Source: Litchfieldella qijiaojingensis
GTDB lineage: Bacteria; Pseudomonadota; Gammaproteobacteria; Pseudomonadales; Halomonadaceae
DNA: 64,000 nucleotides
Assembly (NCBI RefSeq): GCF_014651875.1
Contig: NZ_BMXS01000009.1
Span: forward strand, 62,001 to 126,000
Reading direction: 5' to 3'
Shown: positions 11,233 to 20,315 of the stretch, piece by piece
Layout: every line of letters starts with the position of its first letter
Numbering within the stretch: the stretch's first letter is position 1
Position numbers and translations under genes: made by a program
Notes under the pieces: model-generated
Database searches by the model: none
Told to the model about the DNA's origin: nothing
What the model saw: only the letters and a program-made list of their open reading frames with translations

Positions 11233-12423
11233 ATGTTCGAGCAGATTCAGCGGGTGCCCGGGGATGCCATCCTCGGGCTTATCGAGGCCTTCAACAAGGA
11301 TACCAACCCCAACAAGGTCGACCTGGGGGTAGGCGTCTACCGCGATGCCAAAGGCACCACGCCGATCATGCGGGCCGTCAAGGAGGCCGAGGCGCTGCTG
11401 CTGAAGAATGAGACCACCAAGAGCTATATCGGCTCGCATGGTGATCCACGTTACGGCAATATGATCCTGCCCATGGTGCTGGGCGAGGATTCTCCGATCC
11501 TGGCCGCCGGTCGCGCCAGTGCCACCCAGTCGCCCGGCGGCACTGGAGCGTTGCGCCTGGCAGCGGATTTCATCCACAGCCAATTGCCCGGCAAGGGCAT
11601 CTGGGTCAGTGATCCCACCTGGCCGAACCATTTGGGCATCTTCCAGGCTGCCGGCCTCAAGCTCAGCAAATACCCCTATGTCGATGCCGAAAACCGTCTG
11701 GATTTCGACGGCATGCTCGCCGCGCTCAAGCAGATCCCGGTGGGCGACGTGGTGGTGCTGCACGCCTGCTGCCATAACCCGTCGGGTTTCGACCTGTCCC
11801 ACGAGCAGTGGCACGACGTGCTGAAAGTAGTGCAAGAGCGTGAACTGTTGCCCTTGGTCGACTTCGCCTACCAAGGCTTCGGCGATGGCCTTGAGGAGGA
11901 TGCCTTCGGCGTTCGTCTGCTGGCCGAGAATCTCGACGAGATGCTGATCACCAGTTCCTGTTCGAAAAACTTCGGGCTCTATCGGGAGCGTACCGGCTGC
12001 ATGATCATGGTGGCCAGGAACAACGAACAGATGGAGAACGTGCGCTCGCAAATGGCGATCGTCGCTCGCGAGAACTACTCCAACCCGCCCGCTCACGGTG
12101 CCGCCATCGTCACCGAGATCCTCGAGTCCGCCGAGCTGGCGGCGCAGTGGCGCGAGGAACTCACCGAGATGCGTGACCGGATCAACGGCTTGCGCCGCGA
12201 CTTCGTCGAGGCACTGGCGCCTTACGGTCTGGACAAGAAATACGCCTGTGTCGGCGAACAGCGCGGCATGTTCTCCTACACCGGCCTGACCCCGGAGCAG
12301 GTGGACCGTCTGCGCGACGAATTCGGCATCTACATGGTGCGTTCGGGCCGCGCCAACGTGGCGGGACTAGCCAACGAAAACCTGCCTTACGTGGCCAAGG
12401 CCATCGCCGCGGTGAACGATTGA
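11233..12423 (+). CDS. phhC: Aromatic amino acid aminotransferase (class I, PLP-dependent)
   Basis: This class I aminotransferase of the AspC/TyrB family probably transaminates tyrosine or phenylalanine with 2-oxoglutarate, giving 4-hydroxyphenylpyruvate and glutamate. It has 396 residues. The PLP lysine is Lys245 (SSCSKNFGLYRERTG). Asp210 and Tyr213 (VDFAYQGF) and Asn182 (HNPSG) are the expected cofactor contacts. The position directly after phhB supports the aromatic role over aspartate aminotransferase, though the family often takes both. A hairpin terminator follows at 12449. Confidence 0.92.
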   Translation: MFEQIQRVPGDAILGLIEAFNKDTNPNKVDLGVGVYRDAKGTTPIMRAVKEAEALLLKNETTKSYIGSHGDPRYGNMILPMVLGEDSPILAAGRASATQSPGGTGALRLAADFIHSQLPGKGIWVSDPTWPNHLGIFQAAGLKLSKYPYVDAENRLDFDGMLAALKQIPVGDVVVLHACCHNPSGFDLSHEQWHDVLKVVQERELLPLVDFAYQGFGDGLEEDAFGVRLLAENLDEMLITSSCSKNFGLYRERTGCMIMVARNNEQMENVRSQMAIVARENYSNPPAHGAAIVTEILESAELAAQWREELTEMRDRINGLRRDFVEALAPYGLDKKYACVGEQRGMFSYTGLTPEQVDRLRDEFGIYMVRSGRANVAGLANENLPYVAKAIAAVND

Positions 12424-12448
12424 TCGCGATGCAGGGACCGTAACGTCC

Positions 12449-12476
12449 AACGCCCGGGAGAGATCCCGGGCGTTTT
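12449..12476 (+). terminator. Rho-independent terminator of phhABC
   Basis: The stem CGCCCGGGA (12451-12459) pairs perfectly with TCCCGGGCG (12464-12472) around a GAGA tetraloop, and TTTT follows. It lies 27 bases after the phhC stop. Confidence 0.85.
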
Positions 12477-12505
12477 CGTTGATGCAGTAATGTCGGATCA
12501 GGCCA

Positions 12506-12940
12506 CTACTGGGTGACGGCGCCTTCTGCGTCTCCCGAAACTTCCGCGTCGGCTCCGAGTTCCAGACGATTCGTCACTTCCTCTTCGGTATCCATTGCGG
12601 TATCGACGGCGGTCTCACCAGTGTCAGTCACTTCGTCGATCAGCTCATCGGCGTCACTGCCACCGCTTGCTTCAACGTCACCTTCGACAGAGGCTTCCGC
12701 CGAGGCACGGCCATCCTGGTCATGTCCCGCAGTCGCCGTGTTGCCCTCCACGGATGCTGCGGTTCCGACATCCGCCGATCCACCGGCCGCCATTGCTCCA
12801 GTGGCATCGCTGGCTGCCGATGCCTCGCTCCCGATTTCGGCCGCTACGGCCTGTGCCTCCCGCTCATGGAAGTAGGTCACCATGGCACCGGATGCCAACC
12901 CCGCGATGGCGATTCCCAAGGCAAGTGTCTTCAGGTTCAT
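12506..12940 (-). CDS. Small acidic exported or membrane-anchored protein, unknown function
   Basis: I do not recognise this 144-residue protein. An N-terminal hydrophobic segment (about residues 5-22, GIAIAGLASGAMVTYF) is a signal or anchor. The remainder is low-complexity and rich in Ala, Glu, Asp, Gly, Ser and Thr, with almost no Lys or aromatic residues, and looks disordered. Such acidic composition is typical of periplasmic proteins in salt-tolerant bacteria. The ATG at 12940 follows GGAGGATCT, a good ribosome-binding site, which supports it as a real gene. It stands alone, converging with phhC. Confidence 0.75.
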   Translation of the reverse strand: MNLKTLALGIAIAGLASGAMVTYFHEREAQAVAAEIGSEASAASDATGAMAAGGSADVGTAASVEGNTATAGHDQDGRASAEASVEGDVEASGGSDADELIDEVTDTGETAVDTAMDTEEEVTNRLELGADAEVSGDAEGAVTQ

Positions 12941-13411
12941 AGATCCTCCGTGGATCCCGCGCGATCCTCACACGGGCAATAGTGCATTCCGAATGATGGC
13001 TAATCGGGGCCTGCCGCCCTGTCAGCCAGCGCCCATCCCTGGGCCGGCGACATCCTTGGTGAAACGAAGCCTCCTACGTCCCTCTCCTGGCCGGTTTGGC
13101 GACCTGGCCTACCCGAGCCGCAGATACTCACTCCTTTAAAGCATCTCGCCATCCTTTGATGATTGCGCATCCCTCGCATTGGCCAACTTCGTTCCTTATC
13201 GGGCAGAGCGATCATGCCACTGCCCTACACCTGCCATTGCGAACAGCATGCCAAGGACAAAAAAATCACAGCAAAAACAAAAGGTTATTTAAGAACAGCG
13301 TTTCTTATCGGTGCGGACGGCGAATACGGAACGGAAAAATCTGTTGCAGAACGACGACCTTGTAAAAAGCGACAAATAAAAGCCAATGAAATCAGCATGT
13401 TAATGTGTCGC
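12941..13411. other. Intergenic region without a supportable gene
   Basis: About 470 bases between the acidic protein gene and the dadA terminator. The right half (13257-13420) is clearly AT-richer than the surroundings. Short open frames on both strands lack ribosome-binding sites and codon bias, and I see no RNA gene or recognisable repeat. Confidence 0.5.
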
Positions 13412-13451
13412 AAAAAACAGACGGCCTTGCCGCGGATAGCGGCAAGGCCGT
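13412..13451 (-). terminator. Rho-independent terminator of dadA
   Basis: A perfect 13-bp stem (ACGGCCTTGCCGC at 13421-13433 with its complement at 13439-13451, GGATA loop) is followed on the minus strand by CTGTTTTTTG. It lies just beyond the dadA stop codon. Confidence 0.9.
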
Positions 13452-13474
13452 CAATGAGGGAAGTCTGAGGATCG

Positions 13475-14737
13475 TCAGGCAGCGTCGTAGCGCGTGACAT
13501 CCAGACCGTTGGGGTCGATCTCCGGCCGACGCCCCGCCATCAGATCGGCAAGCAGATGACCACTGCCGCAGCTCATGGTCCAGCCCAGTGTGCCATGGCC
13601 GGTATTGAGCCACAGGTTGTCATACCGAGTTGCGCCAATGATCGGCGTGGAGTCAGGCGTCATGGGGCGCAAACCAGTCCAGAACTCGGCCTTTTCGACA
13701 TCGCCGCCTTCCGGGAATACATCGCGCACCACCATGCTGATGGTAGCACGACGCTTCTCCAGCAGGCTCAGGTCATAGGAGGCCAGCTCGGCGGTGCCGC
13801 CCACCCGGATCCGATTGTCGAAGCGCGAGATTGCCACCTTGAAGGTCTCGTCCATCACCGTGGACTGAGGTGCCCCTCCGTCGTCGGTCACCGGCACAGT
13901 CAGACTGTAACCCTTGACCGGATAGATCGGCAGACGAATGCCCAGGTCCTTGACCAGGAACTTGGAGAAGCTGCCCATGCACACTACATAGGCGTCGGCA
14001 CTCAGCTTGTCGGCGTTGGTCACCACCGACTCGATACGCCCGCCACTGTGCTCGAGGCGTTGGATCTCGATCCCGAAGCGGAAATTCACACCCAGCCGCT
14101 CACGGCAGTAGTCGGCCAGACGGTTGGTGAACAGGTAGCAGTCGCCGGTCTGGTCGTCGGGCAAATGCAGCCCGCCCACGAACTTGCCGGGCACCCGTGC
14201 CAACGCCGGCTCCACCGCCTGAATTTCCTTGGCATCGAGCAGCTTGTGGCGCACCCCGCATTGCTCGAGTACCTTCATATCCTTGCTCGCCGCCGCCACT
14301 TGGCTGTCGTAACGGAATAGCTGCAACAGGCCGCGCTGGCGGTCCTCGTAGCGAATGCCGGTCTCTTCGCGCAAGGCATTGATGCAGCTGCGGCTGTATT
14401 CGGCGATACGCACCATGCGTTCCTTGTTGACGGCATAGCGCTCGGGAGTGCAGTTGCCGAACATCTGCATCATGAAGCGCGCCATGGGAGGATCCATCTT
14501 GGGTTGGATCTTCAGCGGTGCATGTTCCTGGAACATCCACTTGACCGCCTTCTGGGGAATGCCAGGCGCCGCCCAAGGCGAGGAGAAACCGAAGGATACC
14601 TGGCCAGCGTTGCCATAACTGGTTTCCATGGCCGGGCTGGACTGACGGTCGACGACCGTGACCTCATGCCCCTGCCGCGCCAGATAGTACGCGCTGGTGA
14701 CACCCACCACCCCACTACCGAGAACCAGTACCTTCAT
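13475..14737 (-). CDS. dadA: D-amino acid dehydrogenase small subunit
   Basis: This membrane-associated FAD enzyme oxidises D-amino acids (classically D-alanine) to 2-oxo acids and ammonia, passing electrons to the quinone pool. It has 420 residues, with the N-terminal dinucleotide-binding motif [16 protein letters not shown] (residues 4-19) and a C-terminal DAO-family segment ([31 protein letters not shown]) typical of DadA. No dadX racemase is adjacent, unlike in E. coli and Pseudomonas. A strong terminator follows, and a probable promoter lies in the AT-rich gap upstream, so it seems to be a single-gene unit. Confidence 0.95.
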   Translation of the reverse strand: MKVLVLGSGVVGVTSAYYLARQGHEVTVVDRQSSPAMETSYGNAGQVSFGFSSPWAAPGIPQKAVKWMFQEHAPLKIQPKMDPPMARFMMQMFGNCTPERYAVNKERMVRIAEYSRSCINALREETGIRYEDRQRGLLQLFRYDSQVAAASKDMKVLEQCGVRHKLLDAKEIQAVEPALARVPGKFVGGLHLPDDQTGDCYLFTNRLADYCRERLGVNFRFGIEIQRLEHSGGRIESVVTNADKLSADAYVVCMGSFSKFLVKDLGIRLPIYPVKGYSLTVPVTDDGGAPQSTVMDETFKVAISRFDNRIRVGGTAELASYDLSLLEKRRATISMVVRDVFPEGGDVEKAEFWTGLRPMTPDSTPIIGATRYDNLWLNTGHGTLGWTMSCGSGHLLADLMAGRRPEIDPNGLDVTRYDAA

Positions 14738-14825
14738 TGCCTTTCCCCTCTTGTTGGTCGTTGTCGCGAGGCCGCGAATCGATGCTCGCAGTATAAAGAG
14801 GAGAAGGATGAAATTATTCTGAATT

Positions 14826-14853
14826 TTAATAGAAAACTAGGCTATGAATTCAA
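14826..14853 (-). promoter_or_regulatory. Possible sigma-70 promoter of dadA
   Basis: Read on the minus strand, TTGAAT (14853-14848) is separated by 16 bases from TATTAA (14831-14826), inside a strikingly AT-rich gap between the MATE gene and dadA. The hexamers are partial matches, and the assignment is by eye. Confidence 0.35.
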
Positions 14854-14903
14854 ATTTTCAGCAGAAAACCAGATTAACTTTTTAAAGAACACTGTTTTAA
14901 ATA

Positions 14904-16247
14904 CTATTCCACCACCCTGAATCTTGCGGAATGTATCCCCCATCGATAGAGCTGCCAGGCCAAGATCCCAGCCAGCGCGTTGCCTACCGCGGCACCAGCC
15001 GCAAGCCCGGTCACTCCGGACAATTGCGCCCCCAACCACAGGCATGGCAGGTAACAGACGAACAGCCGCACCCCGGACATCAACATCGCCCCCAACGGCC
15101 AGCCCAAGGCATTGCCGGCTGACACCACCAGCATGCAGATCCCCAGCAAGGCATAACTCGGCAGCATGAAACGCATCAACATCGCCAGATCGTTGCGTAC
15201 TTCCGGACTCCCCGACAACGCCAACGCTACCCAAGGCGCAGCAACGGCCAGTATCACCCCGATCACCAACTGCCATATAACCACCACCTTGAACGCCAAA
15301 TGCATCAAGCGCTCGACCTGGGCCCAATCGCCCGCTCCGTAACAACGCCCCAACCAAGGCGGCAGCGACATGGTCAAGGCCAGGACTACCATCAAGGAAA
15401 CGGTTTCCAGCCGACTCGCCAATCCCCAGGCAGCGACCGTCGTCTCCCCTAACGTTGCGACGACACTGATAGCCAGCATAGCGGCCAACGGTGGCATCAA
15501 CTGGCCGATCATCGCCGGCCCAGCGATACCGGCGAAGGATAGTGCCGAACGCCTAGCCTCTGCGACCAAGCCATGTCGCGCCAACCAATCGGTGGCTCTC
15601 AAGCGGGAGCTCAATATCGTCAAACCAGTGAGAAAAGCCGACACCGTAGCCCAGGCGGCGCCAGGCAACCCCAACCCTTGCCAAGGACCAATACCGAAGA
15701 TCAGCAGCGGGTCCAATAGCAGGTTGACCAGACTGGTCAAGACCATCAGCTTTCCCGGTAGTCGCGTATCGCCATGCGCGCGGAACAGGCTATAGCCGAA
15801 ATAGAGCACTGCCCCCAGCCACGCCGCCAGCAACTGCGGCCCCCAATAACCACCGATCAGAGTCAGGGTGCCTTCGTCGGCGCCTAGACGCAGGAAAATC
15901 GGTCGGTGCGCCACCCACAGGCCCGTGGCCAATCCCCCGATGAGGATAGTTCCAGTCAACAGCACCAGGCTGCCCAGACGTCGGGCCCGAGCCGGATCAC
16001 CGCCCCCCAGGGTTCGCGAGATCAGAGCGGCGATGGCGATGCCCAGTCCGACCTGAACGCCGATGATCAGAAAGGACAAGGGAAAGGTGAAGGATTGCGC
16101 CGCCAGTGGCGCCGTGCCCAGGCGCGCAATGAAGGCACTATCGACGAGTTGGAAGCCCAGCAGCGACAAGATGCCAATGGCCATCGGCCAGGTCTGGCAC
16201 CATAGCTGGCGACCCAGCGTACGAGAAGCAGGAACGGACAACGACAC
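14904..16247 (-). CDS. MATE-family multidrug/Na+ efflux transporter
   Basis: This is a polytopic inner-membrane exporter of the MATE (MatE, NorM-like) family, which uses a Na+ or H+ gradient to expel cationic drugs and metabolites. About twelve transmembrane segments are visible in two pseudo-repeats. The N-terminal QTWPMAIGILSLLGFQLVDSAF and the central AGPAMIGQLMPPLAAM are typical repeat starts. I preferred the GTG at 16247, with GGGAG five bases upstream, over a TTG at 16277 without a ribosome-binding site. The substrate cannot be read from the sequence. It lies 46 bp downstream of the GGDEF-EAL gene on the same strand. Confidence 0.88.
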   Translation of the reverse strand: MSLSVPASRTLGRQLWCQTWPMAIGILSLLGFQLVDSAFIARLGTAPLAAQSFTFPLSFLIIGVQVGLGIAIAALISRTLGGGDPARARRLGSLVLLTGTILIGGLATGLWVAHRPIFLRLGADEGTLTLIGGYWGPQLLAAWLGAVLYFGYSLFRAHGDTRLPGKLMVLTSLVNLLLDPLLIFGIGPWQGLGLPGAAWATVSAFLTGLTILSSRLRATDWLARHGLVAEARRSALSFAGIAGPAMIGQLMPPLAAMLAISVVATLGETTVAAWGLASRLETVSLMVVLALTMSLPPWLGRCYGAGDWAQVERLMHLAFKVVVIWQLVIGVILAVAAPWVALALSGSPEVRNDLAMLMRFMLPSYALLGICMLVVSAGNALGWPLGAMLMSGVRLFVCYLPCLWLGAQLSGVTGLAAGAAVGNALAGILAWQLYRWGIHSARFRVVE

Positions 16248-16293
16248 AGTGTCTCCCGTCGGGCTCAGGAGGCCCAATTGTACGCGAGTGTCA

Positions 16294-18228
16294 TCAACTG
16301 TCCCGAATATCGGTGGTGACCGTGACCAGTCCGCTCAGCAGCTTCTGGGTATCCGTGGCACTCATTGGCTTGAAGTGGTAATAGCCCTGCACCAGGTCAC
16401 AGCCCATTTCGCACACCAGCTCGAGCTGTTCCTCGTTCTCCACACCTTCGGCAACCACTTCCAGGCCAAGACGATGGCCGATGAAGACGGTCGCGGCCAT
16501 GATGGCGCGATCGCTAGGGTCATGGGGCGCATCCCGCACGAAAGTGCGGTCGATCTTCAATGCCGTGACGGGGAACAGTTTCAGATAACTCAGGGACGAG
16601 TAGCCGGTGCCGAAATCATCGATGGCGATCTTCATGCCACGGTGATACAGCCGCCGCAGCACGTTGAGTACGCGGTCATCGGCCTGGATCAGCACGTTCT
16701 CGGTGAGCTCGATACCGATCTCCCGAGGGGACAACTGAAACTCTTGCATGCAAGTCTCGAGAGTTTCGAACACCTTGAGGTTTGCCACCTGCTTGCCGGA
16801 TAGATTGATATCGATGCGATAGTCGCCGAGCCCAACCGCTTTCCACTGCGCCTGCTGGCGGCAGGCCTCGCGCACGACCCACTCGCCGATACGGTGAATA
16901 AGATTGGAACGCTCAGCCACTGGAATGAATTCGCTGGGCGACACTACGCCTCCCTCGGAAGGAAACCAGCGTATCAAGGCCTCTAGGTTTTCGATGCGCC
17001 CGCTCCTGGCTGCCACCTGGGGTTGATAATAAAGCGCTAGCTCGCCTCGGCGCATCGCGTACTGCAGACGTTCGGCCAGTTGGTGCTGGCGAACCAGTTC
17101 ATCGTGAATCTGTTGCTCGAAGAACCAGTAACGATTGGGCCCCGAAAGTTTTGCCCGATTCTTGGCAACGTCAGCGTTATGGATAAGGTCTCGAGCACAG
17201 GAACCGTTGTCGGGAAACAGACTGACCCCCAGGCTCGCCGTGACATGCAGCTCATGCGTGTCCAGTTGGAAGGGAATGGCAAAGGCATCGACCACCTTAT
17301 CGATCAAGCGCAGTACATCGCTAGTACTGTGTAGATGGGGGAAAGCCATGGCGAATTCATCGCTGCCGAAGCGCGACAGTAGATCGGCACCCCGCTGGCA
17401 ACGACGTAGCCGCTTGGCCACCTCGGACAACAAGGCATCGCCTTGCTCATAGCCCTGGGCATCATTGATCTCGGCAAAGCGGTCCAGGTCGATGACGATG
17501 ACCGCCACGCATTCCTTCTGATGCCGACACTTGTCCACGAACTCCTCGAGCTCGGCTTCGAAGGTACGACGGTTGGGCAGGTGAGTCAGGCTATCGAAGC
17601 GAGTGACGAAATCGAGATCGCGTCGTGCCTGCTTCTGGACGGAGAGGTCGACGTCGACACAAAACATCAGGGGATCTTTTGTATGCTCGCCCAGCATCAC
17701 GTGGTGCGAGAATACGGCCACCGGTGCACCGCTCTTGTGCTTGAGCTCCAGTTCGCCGGCGGGAATCTCGACGCCCTGCTTGACCCAGGCATAGTGAGCC
17801 GCAATCACCCCCTGACGCATCGTATCGGGAATGATCAAGTCCTCCAACAGCCTGCCAAAGGCTTCGTCCGGCAGGTAACCATAGAGGCGGGTGCTGGCCT
17901 CATTCCAGTAAATCACCCGACGATGACGGTCATAGCCCTGCACGGCCACCTTCGGCAGGCTTTCCAGCAAGGCACGAAAACGCTGCTCACTCTCACTATG
18001 GCGACGCTGGGCAACCTGCAATTCGTTGGCCACGGGGAGGCTGACAACGTGGCCACGTTGCAACCAGACACGCCACGTGACCAACACGGACAACAAGATC
18101 CCGACGCCCGGCAGAATCGCCGTCCAGGACGGTAGGCTGTCGATCAGCCACCAGATCATCAACGCACTGACCGTCAACGACATGGCAAGCCACCCGGCTA
18201 TACGCCTCTGGTGCTGCTTGTCGGTCAT
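16294..18228 (-). CDS. PAS-GGDEF-EAL cyclic-di-GMP signalling protein
   Basis: This membrane-anchored protein probably degrades cyclic-di-GMP. From the ATG at 18228 (GAGGGG just upstream) the order is: two transmembrane helices (about 12-30 and 35-55), PAS sensor (about 85-205), GGDEF domain (about 210-375) and EAL domain (about 390-640). The GGDEF signature is GSDEF (288-292), a degenerate form. The EAL domain keeps LEALIRW, the INLS and ENVL segments, IDDFGTGYSSL, KIDRTFV and AEGVEN, so phosphodiesterase activity is likely. The GGDEF part may only bind GTP or regulate. The signal is unknown. Confidence 0.9.
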   Translation of the reverse strand: MTDKQHQRRIAGWLAMSLTVSALMIWWLIDSLPSWTAILPGVGILLSVLVTWRVWLQRGHVVSLPVANELQVAQRRHSESEQRFRALLESLPKVAVQGYDRHRRVIYWNEASTRLYGYLPDEAFGRLLEDLIIPDTMRQGVIAAHYAWVKQGVEIPAGELELKHKSGAPVAVFSHHVMLGEHTKDPLMFCVDVDLSVQKQARRDLDFVTRFDSLTHLPNRRTFEAELEEFVDKCRHQKECVAVIVIDLDRFAEINDAQGYEQGDALLSEVAKRLRRCQRGADLLSRFGSDEFAMAFPHLHSTSDVLRLIDKVVDAFAIPFQLDTHELHVTASLGVSLFPDNGSCARDLIHNADVAKNRAKLSGPNRYWFFEQQIHDELVRQHQLAERLQYAMRRGELALYYQPQVAARSGRIENLEALIRWFPSEGGVVSPSEFIPVAERSNLIHRIGEWVVREACRQQAQWKAVGLGDYRIDINLSGKQVANLKVFETLETCMQEFQLSPREIGIELTENVLIQADDRVLNVLRRLYHRGMKIAIDDFGTGYSSLSYLKLFPVTALKIDRTFVRDAPHDPSDRAIMAATVFIGHRLGLEVVAEGVENEEQLELVCEMGCDLVQGYYHFKPMSATDTQKLLSGLVTVTTDIRDS

Positions 18229-18621
18229 GCGTGCCCCTCGTGAATTCCCTGCCGGCATTCTTGTTCACTCGACGATTGTTGCGTGAGGCAATTCTACACA
18301 TCGGTGTCTCATAGCCCCAACTGCCGGTACTCATCTCATCCCGGCTACCCTCTTCCTCCTCTTCATCCTTGACGCTTCATGCTGCAAGGCCACGGTGGCC
18401 TCGGACATTCCAATGACAAGCCCCGTATCGCGATAACCAGATTCCTACCACTAACGGGCATGGCACCTTCATACAACATAGACCTTTTCCAGCACTATAC
18501 CCACCAATAAAAAGATACATTTATTGACATTTGTTTTCGTTAGTTTTCATTCTTTTCTATGTTGCTCCTGTGGAGCTACTTTCAGCCATTCGGCTGGAAA
18601 TCAAACCAAGAGGAAATCGTC
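18229..18621. other. Intergenic region between divergent signalling and dioxygenase genes
   Basis: About 390 bases. The right part (18480-18560) is AT-rich and holds a perfect -35-like TTGACA at 18524-18529, but only weak -10 candidates. It probably carries promoters for both neighbours. No gene or repeat is seen. Confidence 0.45.
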
Positions 18622-19416
18622 ATGAAACAGGAAAGTCTCAAGCACGGCTACGATGTGTCCGCTATCGCCTTCGATATCGATCACGGCTACTGGTCACCCC
18701 AAGTTCATAGCGATCTGGCATGCCAGAACTGGAGCCTGGCGGACATCCGCCAGCGCATTGACCTGGAGGCCTGGCAAGGCTTCCTCACCGACCTGCCGCG
18801 CGACCCCTACGTCAACCTGCGCTGGAAGCGGATGTCATGGCTCAACCTCACCGATGACGACGATGTAAAGGTCATGGGCGAATGTCCCATGGCGCAAGGC
18901 GGGATGTTCAACGACGCCGATAGCATGGCGGACAAGCTGCGCTACTATGAGGGGCTGGATCCGGCATTCGTCGAACGCAGCGATGTCAAGGCGTTCGTGC
19001 GTGCCTGGGCCAAGCTGTGGGGGATCGGCCCGAAGGAGCCGATCCTGATGCAGATCACGGGGGTACGCAGCAAAGGCCAGCACGATCCCCTGCAGGGTCA
19101 GGGCATTCACGCTGATGGCTGCAAGTATCTCAGCATCATGGTGATCAACCGGGAGAACGTGACGGGGGCCACCAGTCATCTCTACGCCGACAAGGCCGGT
19201 GCCCAGACATTGGACGAAAGGGTATTGAATCCAGGGGAAGTCCTGCACATCCGTGATGACAAGCTCTTTCACTCGGCGGGCGTCATGAGTCAGGAAGATC
19301 CAGACAAGCCCTTCGAACGCTTCATCATCATCATCAACAGTTGCTTCGTGGACGGCTTCCAGAACCGCATGCTGCGTCGTCACTTCCCCGACGCCGTACT
19401 CAACCCGGTGTTCTGA
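18622..19416 (+). CDS. 2-oxoglutarate/Fe(II) dioxygenase, amino-acid-hydroxylase-like
   Basis: This 264-residue protein resembles the 2OG-Fe dioxygenase family that includes Bacillus L-isoleucine 4-hydroxylase (IDO) and related free-amino-acid hydroxylases. The metal triad is His163-x-Asp165 (GIHADG) with His217 (LFHSAG), and Arg233 (FERF) is placed to bind 2-oxoglutarate. I chose the ATG at 18622, with AGAGGAAA upstream, over an in-frame ATG at 18559. It is a single-gene unit with no amino-acid biosynthesis neighbours. The substrate cannot be read from the sequence; a free aliphatic or sulfur amino acid is a family-based guess. Confidence 0.85.
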   Translation: MKQESLKHGYDVSAIAFDIDHGYWSPQVHSDLACQNWSLADIRQRIDLEAWQGFLTDLPRDPYVNLRWKRMSWLNLTDDDDVKVMGECPMAQGGMFNDADSMADKLRYYEGLDPAFVERSDVKAFVRAWAKLWGIGPKEPILMQITGVRSKGQHDPLQGQGIHADGCKYLSIMVINRENVTGATSHLYADKAGAQTLDERVLNPGEVLHIRDDKLFHSAGVMSQEDPDKPFERFIIIINSCFVDGFQNRMLRRHFPDAVLNPVF

Positions 19417-19445
19417 CCTCATGTGAACACCCCAGGCATGCCAAT

Positions 19446-19481
19446 AAAAAACGCTCTCGGGGGGACTCCCCCTCGAGAGCG
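19446..19481 (-). terminator. Rho-independent terminator of yceI
   Basis: A strong GC-rich hairpin (CGCTCTCGGGGGG with CCCCCTCGAGAGCG, ACT loop, one bulge) is followed on the minus strand by TTTTTTATTGG. It lies 38 bases beyond the yceI stop, and could also slow transcription arriving from the plus-strand dioxygenase gene. Confidence 0.85.
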
Positions 19482-19518
19482 CCTGGCACATATCAAGATG
19501 CCACTCTGGAAGCGCTTT

Positions 19519-20103
19519 CTACTGGCGGATGCCCTCAAAGGTCACATACAACTCCACCTCATGCATGACCTCGGGGAAATCGCTCATGTCGATACCGAAA
19601 TCACCCAACGCCAGGGAGGTGCTGCCTTCGAAACCGGCACGATAGTTACCCCAGGGGTCATCCCCTGCCCCCACCAAAGTCACCGGCATCTCGATCTCGC
19701 GAGTTTCACCGTGCAGGGTCAGTTCGCCGGTCAATACGCCTTCTCCGTCACCGCTGGGCTCGAAGCCGCTGGAAACGAATGTAGCGGTGGGATACTGGCT
19801 GGCATCCAGAAAATCATCGCTCAGGATATGTTTATCACGCTCGGCATGATTGGTATCGAGGCTGGCCACATCGACCTCGACGTTGACGTTGGAGGCCTCT
19901 AGATCTTCCGGGTCATAGCTGAATTCACCGCTGAAGTCGCGGAAGGTACCGAGAATATAGGAAAAACCCAGATGACTGATCTTGAACTGAATGAAGGCGT
20001 GTTGGCCATTCTCGGTATCGATCACGTAGTCGGCGGCCTGGGCCTGCGCCATGGGAACCAGAGCGGCGGCCGTCAGCGCGGCGATTGTGGTCTTTTTCAA
20101 CAT
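19519..20103 (-). CDS. yceI: YceI-family periplasmic lipid-binding protein
   Basis: This is a periplasmic lipocalin-like beta-barrel family that binds polyisoprenoid lipids such as ubiquinone. A signal peptide (residues 1-22, ending MAQAQA) is followed by ADYVIDTENGQHAFIQFKISHLGFSYILG, the characteristic N-terminal YceI segment. The total of 194 residues is normal. A cytochrome b561 gene lies upstream on the same strand, the same pairing as yceJ-yceI in E. coli, suggesting a shared role in quinone or redox handling. A palindromic repeat separates the two. Confidence 0.93.
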   Translation of the reverse strand: MLKKTTIAALTAAALVPMAQAQAADYVIDTENGQHAFIQFKISHLGFSYILGTFRDFSGEFSYDPEDLEASNVNVEVDVASLDTNHAERDKHILSDDFLDASQYPTATFVSSGFEPSGDGEGVLTGELTLHGETREIEMPVTLVGAGDDPWGNYRAGFEGSTSLALGDFGIDMSDFPEVMHEVELYVTFEGIRQ

Positions 20104-20152
20104 ACGAGCGTCTCCTTGCGATTTGAACCTTCAGGTGAATGCCACCACTTCC

Positions 20153-20315
20153 TTAGAGGGTGATTACAAACTACTGCGCTCGGCCATGCTGTGTTGAAAT
20201 CAGCCTCGTGCGCGAGTCCGATCAAAATGCTCATTTACAAACTCGTAAACTCCGCTTTTTCGGCTGATTTCGCCTTGTCTGGCCGTCGCTCGTCACTTTT
20301 GTAAACACCCTCTTA
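20153..20315. repeat. 163-bp imperfect palindromic element (MITE/REP-like)
   Basis: The ends are inverted repeats: TTAGAGGGTGATTACAAA (20153-20170) against the complement of TTTGTAAACACCCTCTTA (20298-20315). Symmetry continues inwards, with GAAATCAGCC near 20197 facing GGCTGATTTC near 20262, so transcripts could fold into a long imperfect hairpin. It encodes no protein. Its right end supplies the stop codon of the cytochrome b561 gene. Family membership is unknown, and one copy was seen in the window. Confidence 0.7.

Noticed and set aside
10882-12096. A 404-codon open frame on the minus strand across phhB and phhC
   Set aside because: It is antisense to two well-supported catabolic genes and carries no recognisable motif.
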